The notes: generated from the sequence alone by a model not told the origin. Shown: positions 21,090 to 31,274, counted from the stretch's first letter. The stretch: 64,000 nt of DNA from Lucinisca nassula (GCA_963580285.1 OY757011.1:122356146-122420145); one strand, 5' to 3'. Program-made: numbers and translations.

Positions 21090-21623
21090 ATATGACGTCG
21101 CGTCTGAGAGTGTAATAAAGCCTCCGTGGTGTAGTGGTTACGCTACTCGCCTTGTAAACCAGGAGTCGCAGGATCGATCCTGGGCTTCTCCAGACTTTCG
21201 GATGAGTCTATAAACCGAGGCCCCGTCTCCATATGACCTTAGCTGTTGTGGAACGTAAAACTGAAACACTCACATACTCTGAGAGTGTAATAACGCCATG
21301 TTATAAATTTGGTAATCCACTATTGGATTAAATATGCAAATTAGTTAGATACGTCCCGTAACGTTACATGTATGACGTCCTCAACGACGTCGCATTTACT
21401 AATGGTGGAATATTGACATTTTTGTAAAACAATCGTGAATAAAATGCGTTTTAAATGCCATATGATAAAAAGAATCTTGCATTCGTGCTCATGTATTATT
21501 GAATTTATTAAACTCGTTGAGGAAAAGGCATTAAATGCTCGGCAAAGCCTCGCATTTTATCCCTTTTCCACAACTCGTTTTATAAATTCAATAATACATG
21601 AACACTCATGTAAGATCGTTCAT
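21090..21623 (+). repeat. Family E element interrupted by SINE-4
   Basis: Begins TTATCATATGACGTCGCGTC, is cut by the SINE at 21119, resumes TAACGCCATGTTATAAA and ends with the fold-back CTCATGTATTATTG ... ATACATGAACAC. Confidence 0.82.
21119..21278 (+). mobile_element. SINE-4 copy with 15-bp TSD
   Basis: tRNA-like head (GTGGTGTAGTGGTTACGC; GGATCGATCC) and a 90-bp body. CTGAGAGTGTAATAA lies at 21104-21118 and 21279-21293. Confidence 0.9.
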
Positions 21624-21689
21624 TTAAACTATTTCTTAAATATTATATATTTTTATAATCCAGCAACATTGTTGAGTATGGTTTATTTG

Positions 21690-21945
21690 TGCATTACGAT
21701 CATATCTCTAAAACGGCAACATATTTGATGAAAATTTGTGATATTTTCTTATTAATACACGAAACACATGCTGCGAGTGTTCGTTAGAACCGCCCCAATG
21801 AGGCGGTTCTTACGGGTACCCACAAACCATGTCTTGGAGTAGAAATAAAAACAATGATATATACCCCTGTAAACCCGTTTTCTCTATATACGAAAGTGGG
21901 TTTACAGAGGTGTTCATTACACGGACTTGTTAACAAGACGAAACG
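21690..21945 (+). mobile_element. HP-B MITE
   Basis: GCATTACGATCATATCTC left, CACGGACTTGTTAACAAGACG right; hairpin GAACCGCCCCAATGAGGCGG. Confidence 0.75.
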
Positions 21946-21988
21946 TTTGCGGGTTTTAATGAAACAAGTTCGTTACAGTGTAACCTAC

Positions 21989-22068
21989 CACTCCTTGGTG
22001 TCTTTGGATTGTCTGAGCGATTGACCCAGTCGCCATGGCTACAACATGCAGGGCACCGTTGTCACATC
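21989..22068 (-). CDS. Exon 9: short WD40 exon
   Basis: Encodes C-D-N-G-A-L-H-V-V-A-M-A-T-G-S then Q-R-H-Q-G-V. Acceptor CCACAG, donor GTG/GTAGGT; 80 nt. The split Gly with exon 8 (A-G-C-D-N-G) and the phase-0 join to exon 10 decided these borders over a longer reading from an upstream AG. Confidence 0.85.
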
Positions 22069-22396
22069 CTGTGGCGATAATAAACAGAAGACCCTCGTTA
22101 TTATGGCAGTAATTGTTCCCTTATACTGTTAGGTGCTGCTATTAAGATCACCTAAAATCGAGACTAAGCTTATTGAGAATATTTTAGTCATTCTTTCTTT
22201 GTGTTTTCTACACCCAGTGTCTCTTTATGTGAGACCACCTTTGGGATTGTTCTAAAGTGGTCTTAAAGACCACTTTTGAACAACCCCAATGGTGGTCTTA
22301 ATATAGGAATTTTACTGTATTTTGCAGTTATAAAGAATTTTTCGTTATTAAGATTCCCAATAAGGATTATGATAGTTAATAAAGGACAGTTTCCCC

Positions 22397-22480
22397 TTAA
22401 TGACTGCAAGACACAAATGTGGTAGATACTTGTTAGAATCGCTTCAACGCGGCGAATTTAACAAATACCTTGTTTAACAG
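22397..22480. repeat. Isolated HP-type hairpin in another repeat
   Basis: TTGTTAGAATCGCTTCAACG / CGGCGAATTTAACAA, next to TAAAGGACAGTTTCCCCTTA; the same neighbour block occurs at 27302-27400. Confidence 0.5.
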
Positions 22481-22707
22481 TAACCTGTCGTGAATATTGA
22501 TTCGATTAAGGCCCTTGCTGCGCCAATCAGATCCAAGGCTAAGTCTTGAGCTAAGGATTTATTTCATTACTTTTGTTGTTATAACGAGTTTTGTCGAAAC
22601 AGCGAATTTCGGTATGAAAAAAGTTCATTGTAATGCATTGAGGTGAATGGATGCTGTAAGAATCTTATATTCACCATCCCACAGGCTAAGCTAGAACTGT
22701 CTAGGTA

Positions 22708-22806
22708 ACTTTTGTTTGTGTGTTTGTTTGTTTGTTTTCGGAGTTTAATGGCCCATTGGTCAGTCAACACTATTTTGGCCATGTTGAGTCTTTTTCTGAG
22801 CAGGTC
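22708..22806 (-). mobile_element. SINE-2 tail fragment
   Basis: (GTTT)n then GGAGTTTAATGGCCC and AGTCAACACTATTTTGG; stops after about 100 bp, close to the exon 8 donor. Confidence 0.7.
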
Positions 22807-22840
22807 ATTAACATAATTATCCTGACCTATAAAACCTCAC

Positions 22841-22969
22841 CTGCCATAAGAAACGTGCTATCCTGTGAAACATCGAGGCAGATAATCGGACTTAATACTT
22901 CATCATCAATCACATTCATTGTGCTCCAATCCGCAGTGTAAAACAGGAAAATCCTGGTGTCAGCAGAAC
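22841..22969 (-). CDS. Exon 8: WD40 blade
   Basis: Reads S-A-D-T-R-I-F-L-F-Y-T, then L-S-P-I-I-C-L-D-V-S-Q-D-S-T-F-L-M-A-G. It completes the S-G-S-A-D of exon 7 across the intron. Acceptor TTTTAG, donor GCAG/GTGAGG; 129 nt. A SINE-2 tail fragment lies just downstream of the donor. Confidence 0.9.
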
Positions 22970-22997
22970 CTAAAATACAACAAAATTCCACTTTATT

Positions 22998-23279
22998 ACA
23001 TTAGGAAAACTTGTCCGTAAGAAATAATGGCGTCCAACATGGTGTCAGAAAATGATAAATATTAGGTACAAAAATATAATATCTTTATTATTTCTGCTTT
23101 CAACATAGATTGTGGGTGCTCGTTAGAACCGCCTCAATGAGGCGGTTCTGATGAGTACCCAAAATCTATGTTTTTGAGCGAAAATGAGGCATATAATGTA
23201 TACCCCCGTAAACCCCTTTTATCTGTATGAAGTGGGGTTTAGGGGGGTCTTCGTTTCACGGACTTATTATCGTGATGAG
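22998..23279 (+). mobile_element. HP-C MITE, best copy
   Basis: TTGTCCGTAAGAAATAATGG to CACGGACTTATTATCGTGATG with an intact hairpin at 23119-23150. Confidence 0.85.
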
Positions 23280-23292
23280 ACGTCGTTTGTTT

Positions 23293-23494
23293 GAAATGAG
23301 TTTTAACGTCCCAGTCAACACTATCTAAGTCATTATGGAGATGTTGCTTCCAATTTAGTGGGACTTTTAACAGACACTGAGATTAAATTCCATCTCAAGT
23401 CCAATCGGGTTTATATGCGCTGAACGGTCTGACTCACACCATTTTACCTGGGCAGGCTTATTAATCCTTCTAAGCAGTTAACCAGTACTCAGAT
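23293..23494 (-). mobile_element. SINE-1 copy, 5'-truncated
   Basis: ATGAGTTTTAACGTCCCAGTC, body and CCTGGGCAGGCTTA; the head is missing. Confidence 0.75.
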
Positions 23495-23663
23495 TTGAAC
23501 AGTCCTTAATAAGGTCTTAAAGGAATTTTAAAGTTTACAGAAGTTTCTTTAAAAACATACTCAGTATTGTGGATAGATTCTTTATTGCTGCACGTTTCAT
23601 TGTTGTTGTCTACGTGGTTATCACTGGCCAATAATGTTAAACGGCGCGCAAATTAATCTTAAG

Positions 23664-23669
<6 letters not shown>

Positions 23670-23747
<78 letters not shown>
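23670..23747 (+). repeat. (GT)n microsatellite, about 39 units
   Basis: Uninterrupted dinucleotide run. It is the expanded CA tail of the SINE-3 copy that follows; the open frames over it are artefacts. Confidence 0.95.
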
Positions 23748-23750
<3 letters not shown>

Positions 23751-24068
23751 TCGGGTTTAACGTCGCTTTCAACAATTTTTCAGTCATATCACGACGGTGT
23801 CTGGTTGCGACAGGGAGCTCAACGCTCACTTTTATAGTGCTGCCTCGATGAAGTATCATGTCCCAGACACAATACATGATACCATACCCAGTCACATTAT
23901 CCTGACACTGTGTCGACCAGTCCTAGCTCTGCCCGTAAATCTGAGTGCCAAGCGAGGAGCATCTAGTACCATTCTTAACGACTTTGGTATGTTGTGGCCC
24001 GGGATCGAACCCGTGACCTCCCGTTCCCCGGCGCCGATACTCTACCAACTGAGCAATCGGGGCCGGTG
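23673..24068 (-). mobile_element. SINE-3 copy with microsatellite tail and 12-bp TSD
   Basis: Minus strand: head GGCCCCGATTGCTCAG at 24064, body, GACGTTAAACCCGAATTC end, then (CA)n. AAGATTTTGTGT at 23661-23672 and 24069-24080. Confidence 0.92.
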
Positions 24069-24168
24069 AAGATTTTGTGTATTGTTTACATCGTTATAGC
24101 GACAGCATCTCGCGCTAAATAGCTTTCGATAGGTTCAGTCTCATTATATGGGTTATCAGTTTTAATGT

Positions 24169-24455
24169 TTGTTTGATTTGAGGTTTAACGTCCCCATAAA
24201 CACTGTTTAGGTCATTTTGGAGACGTTGCTTCCAATTTTGTGGGACTTTTACCCGACATTGAGATGAAATGACATCTCAAGCCCTGTCGCCCAAGGAAAC
24301 CAATGTGGTTAATAGGCATGGCCGGTCCGACTCGCACCGCTTTGCATAGGCAGGCTAAGATCCTCTAAGCGGTTTACCAGTACTCGTGTGCGGTCGGTTT
24401 CAGCTATGCGTGGAAGCATCATGTCTATTTCTTCGAGCCCCGGTAAGCGGGGGCG
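24169..24455 (-). mobile_element. SINE-1 copy
   Basis: Full length, (GTTT) tail at 24169; flanked by AGTTTTAATGTT and AGTTTAATGTT. Confidence 0.85.
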
Positions 24456-25260
24456 AAGACAAGTTTAATGTTATTCATTTTAACCTTGAGCATTCTGAGA
24501 TTTATTCAATACACGTTCTTTAGAGGGGGTACCCTTATTTCGGCAGCCATAAGTTCCTTAACCTTGAACCGATTCTGCTCATAATTTGACATATTGTAGG
24601 CATGACCTGTTCCGCCATTTCTCACGTGACTTCAAATATGGCGGTCACGTGACCTGACTGGTAACCGTTTAAGACACTTAAAAAGAACTAAAAGACAATA
24701 GCGCTGTATGATAAAACGATAGCTTGTGTAGCTACCTATACAATGGCCACATATTTATCACCAGTAGTTGTTTAGATGGATTGGATCTAGTATGCACAAA
24801 ATTGTGTTATAACAGGTAAGGGGAACCTGTTGAAAACTTGTATGTGAAAGATCGTCAATTGTAATGTCATTTCCGGTTATAAAATCAAACGGTCGGTACT
24901 GTGGGTAAAACCTATGCCTATGTAACATCCTTCCTGTGTAGGAGAACGTCATCCGATGGAGTGTACTTGCTTTCTTATGAGCATGATAAGTTGCTCAAGT
25001 TGGACTACCCCCTTGGGCGAATAAATGCGCCTACTTCACGCTGAAGTATAAACTCTGCATAAACTTTCATACTTTTTGCAAACAGTGAAGAACACATATA
25101 GATCGATCTGCGGCGTCTGATAAGGGTATTCAATATTTGCAAATGTCTTATTTTTGGACGTATATATAGATAAGAAGCAGTGTATTGAAAATAAGGGGCA
25201 CACAAGTACCTGAAAGTGAGTCAAGTTCATTATTGAAAACAGTCTTACATGTAATTAGTG
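24456..25260. other. Unassigned intronic DNA
   Basis: No domain, exon or clear repeat. Short frames on the minus strand near 24758-25230 overlap each other in several frames and look random. Confidence 0.45.
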
Positions 25261-25562
25261 CACTCCTAAGTTTCTCGAACGGGGTAATTTGCTGATGAAA
25301 ATTTGTGACACTTTTCTTATCTATACTTTAAAAATCGGCTATGGTTGCTCGTTAGAACCACATCATTGATAATATCTTGTGCGAACAAGATATTGTCTTA
25401 TTCGGACAATATAACATCTTGTTCGGACAACGTAACATTTTGTTTTGCAAAACATGTTATCTTGATTTAAGCGACTAAGATTCCTGGAAGAAGTATGATT
25501 TGCACATAAAACATGAGTAAATATGTATCGACTGTAGGTATTTTTGTACGAGAACACAATGC

Positions 25563-25831
25563 GACCTCGCCCATCAGGGTTTGGATAAATAGATTGAGTT
25601 GCATGATTCTTCCACGCAAAGCTGAAACCGACCGAACTTGAGTACGGGTAAACAGCTTAGGTCTAGGCCTGCCCAGGAAAGTGATATGAGCCGGGCCGCC
25701 CCTTAAAATGTGCGGTAGGGGCTTGAGATGTCATTTCAGCTCAATGTCGGGTACACACAAAATCGGGAGCAACGGCTCCAAAATGAAATAAATAGTGTTG
25801 ACGGGGGCGTAAAGCCTCAGCACAAACAAAC
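25563..25831 (+). mobile_element. SINE-1 copy inside the 1.37-kb element
   Basis: CGCCCATCAGGGTTTGGA to GTTGACGGGGGCGTAAAGCC; diverged. Confidence 0.75.
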
Positions 25832-26039
25832 CGACAGCATATTTTGTTTGCACAACCTAACCTGACACCCGTTTTGGGGGTCGATAGTATGCCAATGTGA
25901 GTCCACGTGACAACCATAGACCAATGAGGTGTTATCGCGCGTGAATGAAAATTAAACAGAGCGCAATGAAAATAAAGGTCCCGCAACAGCAGTTTTTTTT
26001 AATTATTGAATTGGTTAACCCATATGTTTGGGGTCACTA

Positions 26040-26145
26040 AAATTGACATTTTATACAGTTTCCCTAGTGTTATTGTGGGAATAATTTGGGATCTTATTGC
26101 ATCAGTTCCTAATCGTTTCTTTTTCTTAATCGGACGCAACAGAAT
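26040..26145 (+). repeat. Family N retroelement-tail fragment
   Basis: CCCTAGTGTTATTGTGGGAA and GATCTTATTGCATCAGTTCC are inverted at 27757-27835 and present, diverged, at 56395-56450. Confidence 0.7.
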
Positions 26146-26464
26146 GAGTGGGCTGTTAAACTCCAACCTTAAAGCCAATAACCGAACACCAATGTGTTGT
26201 ATAGCGCGAACAATTTGACATGAGGCTCACCTTTATGCAAGGAATAAATTAATGAATGTTATCGTCGGCTTTCGTAACATTCTAGTGATTTTCGGAATCT
26301 CATGAATAGCGACCCATTTAACGACCTCTATGTATTGTATAACAATATCGCCATATTCAGAAAACGGCGAAGATAAATACATGCACTCAGTCGGATGTGA
26401 AAGTATGTTAATAGTGTTCACCAGTCTCAGGTCAATTTGTTCGAATTATATATGTATGTGGAAG

Positions 26465-26730
26465 ATAATAAGTTGTGCGAATAAGATATTATGTTGTCTG
26501 AATACGACCTTATGTTGTCCAAACAAGGTAGTAAGTTGTGCTCACAAAATATTACGATGTGCGAACATGAAATTGTGTTGTCTGATAATACGTGAAAGTT
26601 GTGCAAACAAGATGTTATTTGTCTGAATAAGATACTAAGTTTTGCAAACAAGATATTTAGTTGTGCAAACAAGATAATAAGTTGTGCAATCAAGATATTA
26701 TGTTGTCTGAACGAAAAAATATCTTGTTCG
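26465..26730 (+). repeat. 21-bp tandem repeat (about 12 units)
   Basis: Units alternate AAGTTGTGCAAACAAGATATT and GTTGTCTGAATAAGATATTA types. Not CRISPR: there are no spacers and units abut. Confidence 0.85.
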
Positions 26731-26948
26731 CACAAGAAATCATCCATGAGTCGGTTCTTACGAGCATCAATAGCCTATATTTGGAGTATAAATAAGAAAA
26801 ATATCACTATTTCATCAGAAAAATAACCGTTTTCGACATATTTAGGACTGCACTATGTTACACTGATGTGTGGTCTACAATGTTTTGTAGGCTCTTGTAG
26901 GCACAGGGCCGAGGACACATTTTCGCGTGTCATATCTCATTTATAAAT

Positions 26949-27185
26949 GAGTCCCGCCAAGCGAATTTGTGTCTTCGAGCATTCCGTCATGACAAATTTT
27001 AACTGCGCATGCCCAGCCATTCAGAGGGGCCAGGGATATGGCTTTCTGTCTGAAGGTTCCTCTTGATTCACTGCTTGTATGAGCGAGCATCGAAGGTTCT
27101 TGCGAGACTGCGCGGATGCGCAGGCTCGCCTGAACCTTCGCTGCTCGCATAGGCGATAAGTACCAAAATCTCTTGGCGGGGCCCA
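26949..27185 (-). mobile_element. Family F MITE
   Basis: Inverted copy of 148-385; nearly identical in the GAGCGAGC-to-CGAAGGTTC hairpin. Confidence 0.8.
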
Positions 27186-27532
27186 AACGTAAAGTTACAG
27201 CGGACCCTCGCTTTAACGGCAGAATTTGTTCCCTGACATTTTACCGTTATAAAAAATGGTCGCTATAAAGAAGTCAAATAAGAAGTGGTATAATGAGGAA
27301 TAAAGGACCTTTTTCCCTTAGTTACGGAAAGAAACATATGTTATGAACATTTGTTAGAATCGAAGCCATTTTTACAAATATCCTCAACATTTGTTTCTTG
27401 GAGTAATAGATTACAAAGGAACTTCATGACATGGATTCGATGTAGGCGTTTCAAACTACAGGGATGCCCGCGCAATTCGGAAGTGAGGATAAGTCTTGAT
27501 TAAGACTTCAATCCATTGTATTTGGCGTTATA

Positions 27533-27735
27533 AATAGTTTTAAAACCGAGTCTGCAATTTTCGTTACTTTGGTGTAATGTTTGCTGCCAAAGGGTCTAAC
27601 TATTCAGAACTTATTTATCTTCACTACAGCTAGTGTTGTGCCGTGTGGCGGCCGTAAAAAGTCTCCCAGTACATCAGCATAGTGCAGATTATATTTTCTG
27701 GTCTTTTTGGATCATTGAGTTCATTTAGAATCATT
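27533..27735 (+). repeat. Decayed hammerhead-family repeat, core lost
   Basis: Contains CTTCACTACAGCTAGTG, TGTGGCGGCCGTAAAAAG and the A/T-rich block after it, but no CTGATGA...GAAA core. Confidence 0.65.
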
Positions 27736-27756
27736 TTGAAAATAGAGTGCTGCTTA

Positions 27757-28165
27757 ATTGAAAAAGAAACGATTAGGAACTGATGCAATAAGATCCCAAA
27801 TTATTCCCACAATAACACTAGGGAAAGAAGTTAAACTATAGAGTGACGAACGTAAACAAAAAAGGAAAACAGGTAAACCGAGCCTGCAGCTCTTTCCCAA
27901 ACAGGTGGTGACTCCAATATCCAACCCTATCTAAAAAGGAGCAATATACATAAGGGGGGAAAGAGTCAGAATTACCAACATGACAAACATGAAACTGGAA
28001 GGACAAACGTAACTAAAATGAACAATCAAAAAAGGAGGAATAATCATAAACATCAACGAAACAACATATATGATATGGGCAAAGATACAGAACCACCAAC
28101 AAAAAACATGAAGGAACCACAGCAAAAGCACCGACTTGAGCCGGTACTAGAGGGCATGGCCGGTG
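27757..28165 (-). repeat. Family N retroelement tail
   Basis: Inverse of the plus-strand copy at about 55560-56450: AAGAAACGATTAGGAACTGA, CCCAAACAGGTGGTGACTCC, and AAGCACCGACTTGAG blocks in order. Confidence 0.7.
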
Positions 28166-28317
28166 TTTCACATTTCAGTACTGGTCATAAACAGGCACAA
28201 TAAAACCGAGTCTGTTAGTTTCGTTTATTTGTTGTATTCTTTGTTTCCAAAGGATCTAACTATTCAGACCGCATATATCATTCTAACAAATATCGGTATA
28301 AAGAGTGTTCACTATAC

Positions 28318-28505
28318 CTGAAATCAGAATCAAATCCGACTTGCAAAGTTTTATTGCGGTAACTTTTTTTCTGTGACACGTCAGCGACTTCAACATCATT
28401 CCTGTTATAATGTCGCGTACTTGGATCGATCCATCTTCAAATCCACATATCAGCTTGTCATCTTTCTGGGTAGCCTCGAGACAGGTGACTTGTGATTCGA
28501 ATCCT
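28318..28505 (-). CDS. Exon 7: WD40 blade and a half
   Basis: Reads R-G-F-E-S-Q-V-T-C-L-E-A, K-L-I-C-G-F-E-D-G-S-I-Q-V-R-D, then H-R-K-K-V-T-A-I-K-L and I-L-I-S-G at the donor (TCAG/GTATAG). The Arg codon at its start is split with exon 6. 188 nt. Confidence 0.9.
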
Positions 28506-28586
28506 CTGAAATTTGGATAGTATTCATTTGAATGAAGCACCAATGTGATATACGTTGTATGAAAAGTGTTTATTGAATATATTTTT

Positions 28587-29087
28587 GTCCCCGCCCATCG
28601 GGTCTTTTAGAAATAGAATAGGCTGCATGATGTTTCCACGCAGAGCCGCACACGAGTACTGGTAAACCGCCTAGAAGGTCTAAGCCTGCCCAGAGTCGGA
28701 CCGTCCATGCATTTCTTTTTTTTTTGGTTTTGGTTTTGGTTTTACGGCCCTTTCAAGATTATTTCACTCATATCGAGCCGATCGTTAATCAGAGGTGGGC
28801 GAAAACCGGAGTACCCGGAGAAAAGCCACCTGACCTTCCGTTGCAGAACTTGGCGTCTCACATGTGACCCGAGCGAGGCTCGAACCACAGCGGTGAGAGA
28901 CCTAATGATCAAGAGTCAGCGCTCATAACCACTAGGCCACGGAGGCCCCCTGACCGTCAAGCCATATAAACCCTATTGAGATGTCATCGCAATGCCGGGT
29001 AAAAGTCCCACAAAACTGGAAGCAACGCCTCTAAAATGACCTTAATAGTGATGACGGGGACGTTACACCTGAAATCAAACAAAACAA
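28587..29087 (+). mobile_element. SINE-1 copy split by SINE-5
   Basis: Head CCCCGCCCATCGGG to GACCGTCCATGC, interruption, then ATAAACCCTATTGAG to GGGGACGTTACACCTG and (CAAA) tail. Confidence 0.82.
28711..28952 (-). mobile_element. SINE-5 copy, nested in SINE-1
   Basis: Minus-strand tRNA-like head at GGCCTCCGTGGCCTAGTGG, body, and a (GGTTTT) tail. Flanks ACCGTCCATGC and ACCGTCAAGCC are consistent with a diverged TSD. Confidence 0.8.
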
Positions 29088-29499
29088 CTATTGACTATAT
29101 TTCTGCTACATATAGAGACCATGGGTGTTCGTTTGAATGGCTCATTATGTGTGCGTGTGTGTGGACGGGGGTGGGGGCGTGGGACGGGGTTGTAATAAGA
29201 ATCTTTTATATATGTTTGCTTGCTGACTTGAGACTACGTCACAATTTAGTGTATAATAACCAAAGGTCTTGCAAAAACTGCAAAAACTCGAGTTATGTTT
29301 TAATATCTATTTTACCGACAATAATATGCATGGACGCCAGCTGCAAAAACATATTATATTCTTTATACAGTGAGACGTCATTGACTTGAACGTTGCTCCG
29401 TTTCTTACGGCTGTTTCGAAGTCGTTCTCAAGACCCTGGAAAAATTCCCAATAATTCAAAATATTCATATATTTGGGGCAATTTATATATCCTGAAAAC

Positions 29500-29575
29500 G
29501 TACGATGTGTGTGCTCATAAAAATCGCCTTGATAAGGCGATTCTAATACGTTACACATTAACACTTTATTTCGCA
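29500..29575. repeat. Isolated HP-type hairpin
   Basis: AAATCGCCTTGATAAGGCGATTCT between GTGTGTGCTC and GTTACACA-type arms; no HP ends beside it. Confidence 0.55.
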
Positions 29576-29873
29576 GAAATTCATAATTCTAATGCACTTG
29601 CGTATGTAACGCGACGTCTGATTGGATAACGTCAAAATTTTGCGACAGTATAGTCTGCGATATACTGTCGGAAACGCGACGTCATCACGTAACGTCGCTT
29701 TTCATTGGCTGGCATTTTGTTTTATGCAGCGCTAGCCCTTTTGTGCAAAATCATACAGTTTTTAACAAACCAACCGTAGAACTGCATTAGAATGGGGATA
29801 ACTGTATTGTAAAATTGTGATTTGGGGAGGTAAATCGTCGGTTTTACGTTCTACGGTTCTACGGTTCATCTGA

Positions 29874-29919
29874 GGGTCACTGATGAGGCCTAATTGGCCG
29901 AAACTAGCTAGTCTGGCCC
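29874..29919 (+). ncRNA. Hammerhead ribozyme, type I, GUC cleavage site
   Basis: Stem I GGGTCA/TGGCCC, CTGATGA, stem II GGCC/GGCC with loop TAATT, GAAA, stem III ACTA/TAGT, then C at the cleavage site (classic GUC). Cut predicted between 29913 and 29914. Confidence 0.92.
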
Positions 29920-30136
29920 AGAAAACATGTACACTCCATATTTTTTTCAGTTCTGTGGTGTATTCCTTGCTACCAAAGGATAACAATTTTATAGAACATA
30001 TTTAACTTCACTACAGCTGGTGTGTGTGAATGTGTGGCGGCGGTAAAACGTCTCCCTGCCCTACATCATAGTGTAGATTATATTTTCTTGTCTTTTGGGA
30101 TCATTGATTCCATTGTGGAATTTTGAAAATATCTGA

Positions 30137-30182
30137 GGGTCACTGATGAGGCCTAATTGGCCGAAACTAGCTAGTCTGGCCT
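30137..30182 (+). ncRNA. Hammerhead ribozyme, type I, GUC cleavage site
   Basis: Same as the 29874 copy; outer stem I pair is G-U (TGGCCT). Cut predicted between 30176 and 30177; monomer 263 nt. Confidence 0.9.
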
Positions 30183-30462
30183 AGAAAACATGAACACTCC
30201 ATATTTTTTTTTCAGTTCTGTGGTGTATTCCTTGCTTCCAAAGGATAACCCTTTTATAGAACATATTTACGGTCGCAAATTTACATTTTTCGGCTCCACT
30301 GACGCGTCGCCGTAAAACGAAGTTCCGACCGTAAAAACTCCGATTTACCTCCCCAAATCACAATTTTGAATAGTTATCCCCTAAATATATCCAGAAGTAG
30401 TAAAACAAGACTCCTGTTGAGGCGATTATAATTAGTGCACAAAACATACCTTTAAACAATAA

Positions 30463-30775
30463 AATCAGGAAAGAGAAGTGAAGGCCATGATCAGGAATCG
30501 ATACAACTTACCCACAGCTCCTATCAGCGACACCAAAGGGAAAGAAACACAAAACACCAGACCCTAATGGAAACATCAATAGCGAAAAGCCAAAAGGTCA
30601 GTTACTTTCCCACCAAATGGCCATTTGGCTATCCAAAACAAAATATTTAAAGCGATGCAAACACTCAAAGACAAACCATAACAAAAATAAACTGCGACAG
30701 AAAAACCGCATTGGATCGGTCAGTGAAACGATTTCCACTGGGGTGGGGGGAGCTTAAATCGATTACAATCTCCAA
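30463..30775 (-). repeat. RT3 3' UTR copy
   Basis: AAGAGAAGTGAAGGCCATGATC to TTCCACTGGGGTGGGG; same layout as 37265-37620. Confidence 0.8.
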
Positions 30776-30885
30776 ACACTCGTAGTAAACGTCTCATCTG
30801 CATTTAATGATTTTTCTTATCCAAGTTGTCCTTACAACATGTTTTGTCTTTATGCATAATATCGGTATAATGAGGATATTAATGG

Positions 30886-31245
30886 GCTTGCGAATATAAC
30901 GCGACGTCTGATTGGATAACGTCAAAACTTTCGATGTTATATTCTGCGATATACTGTCGGAAACCCGACGTCATTACGTAAAGTAACTTTTCATTGGCTG
31001 ACATTTGGTTTAAAGCAGCCCACAGCGCTTGTCGTATTTTTTTGTGTGTGCAAAATAATACAGTTTTAATAAAACAACCAAGAAGGTGCATCAGAATGGG
31101 GATAACTGTATTGCAAATTTGTGGCATTTGGGGAGGGGTGTAAATCGTTGGTTTTACTGTCGCAAATCTCGTTTTTCGGCGACGCGTAAGCGGAGCCGTT
31201 TAACGAAATTTCCAACCGTAAAAACATCGATGGAATTTTGAATAC
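30886..31245 (+). mobile_element. Family K copy, 3' arm missing
   Basis: Direct repeat of 29590-29860 (CGCGACGTCTGATTGGATAA; GCGATATACTGTCGGAAAC), then the palindrome TTTTTCGGCGACGCG and a stop near ATCGATGGAATTTTG. It ends about 30 bp from exon 6. Confidence 0.7.
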
Positions 31246-31274
31246 AGTCATTCCTAAATTGTACTAAACATTAC

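Larger units (their letters stand above)
25368..26743. mobile_element. Element with 27-bp TIRs and 21-bp subterminal repeats
   Basis: Inverted ends GATAATATCTTGTGCGAAC / rc of GTTCGCACAAGAAATCATC (25 of 27 match). About four 21-bp units inside the left end (25371-25460) and about twelve inside the right end (26465-26730), in inverted orientation. Repeated 7-residue patterns in the frames (such as S-C-A-N-K-I-L) come from the 21-bp period. No transposase seen. Class unknown. Confidence 0.75.
25262..26870. mobile_element. HP-B-type MITE split at its hairpin loop by a 1.37-kb element
   Basis: Left arm 25262-25367 ends GCTCGTTAGAACCACATCATT; right arm resumes GAGTCGGTTCTTACGAGC at 26748 and continues to about 26870. 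Confidence 0.75.
29868..30269 (+). repeat. Hammerhead repeat, family 2 (263-bp unit)
   Basis: About 1.5 units. Shares CTACAGCTGGTG, TGTGGCGGC, the GTAAAACGTCTCC block and the hammerhead design with family 1 but has a shorter, diverged unit. Lies between the arms of a snapback element (family K). Confidence 0.85.
29586..30381. mobile_element. Family K snapback element with the family 2 hammerhead repeat inside
   Basis: GGGGATAACTGTATTG ... TTTGGGGAGGTAAATCG at 29793-29842 is inverted at 30337-30381. The middle palindrome (GGCTCC...GACGCGTCGCCG) lies at 30290-30325. A second, partial copy is at 30886-31245. Confidence 0.7.

Noticed and set aside
23634..23895. Frames made of C-V or T-H repeats
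   Set aside because: Translation of the GT microsatellite.
26330..26626. Cysteine-rich frame with repeated S-C-A-N-K motifs
   Set aside because: The 7-residue period is the translation of a 21-bp DNA repeat that is also open in other frames.
26465..26730. CRISPR-like array
   Set aside because: Units abut with no spacers, vary in sequence, and lie in an animal intron.
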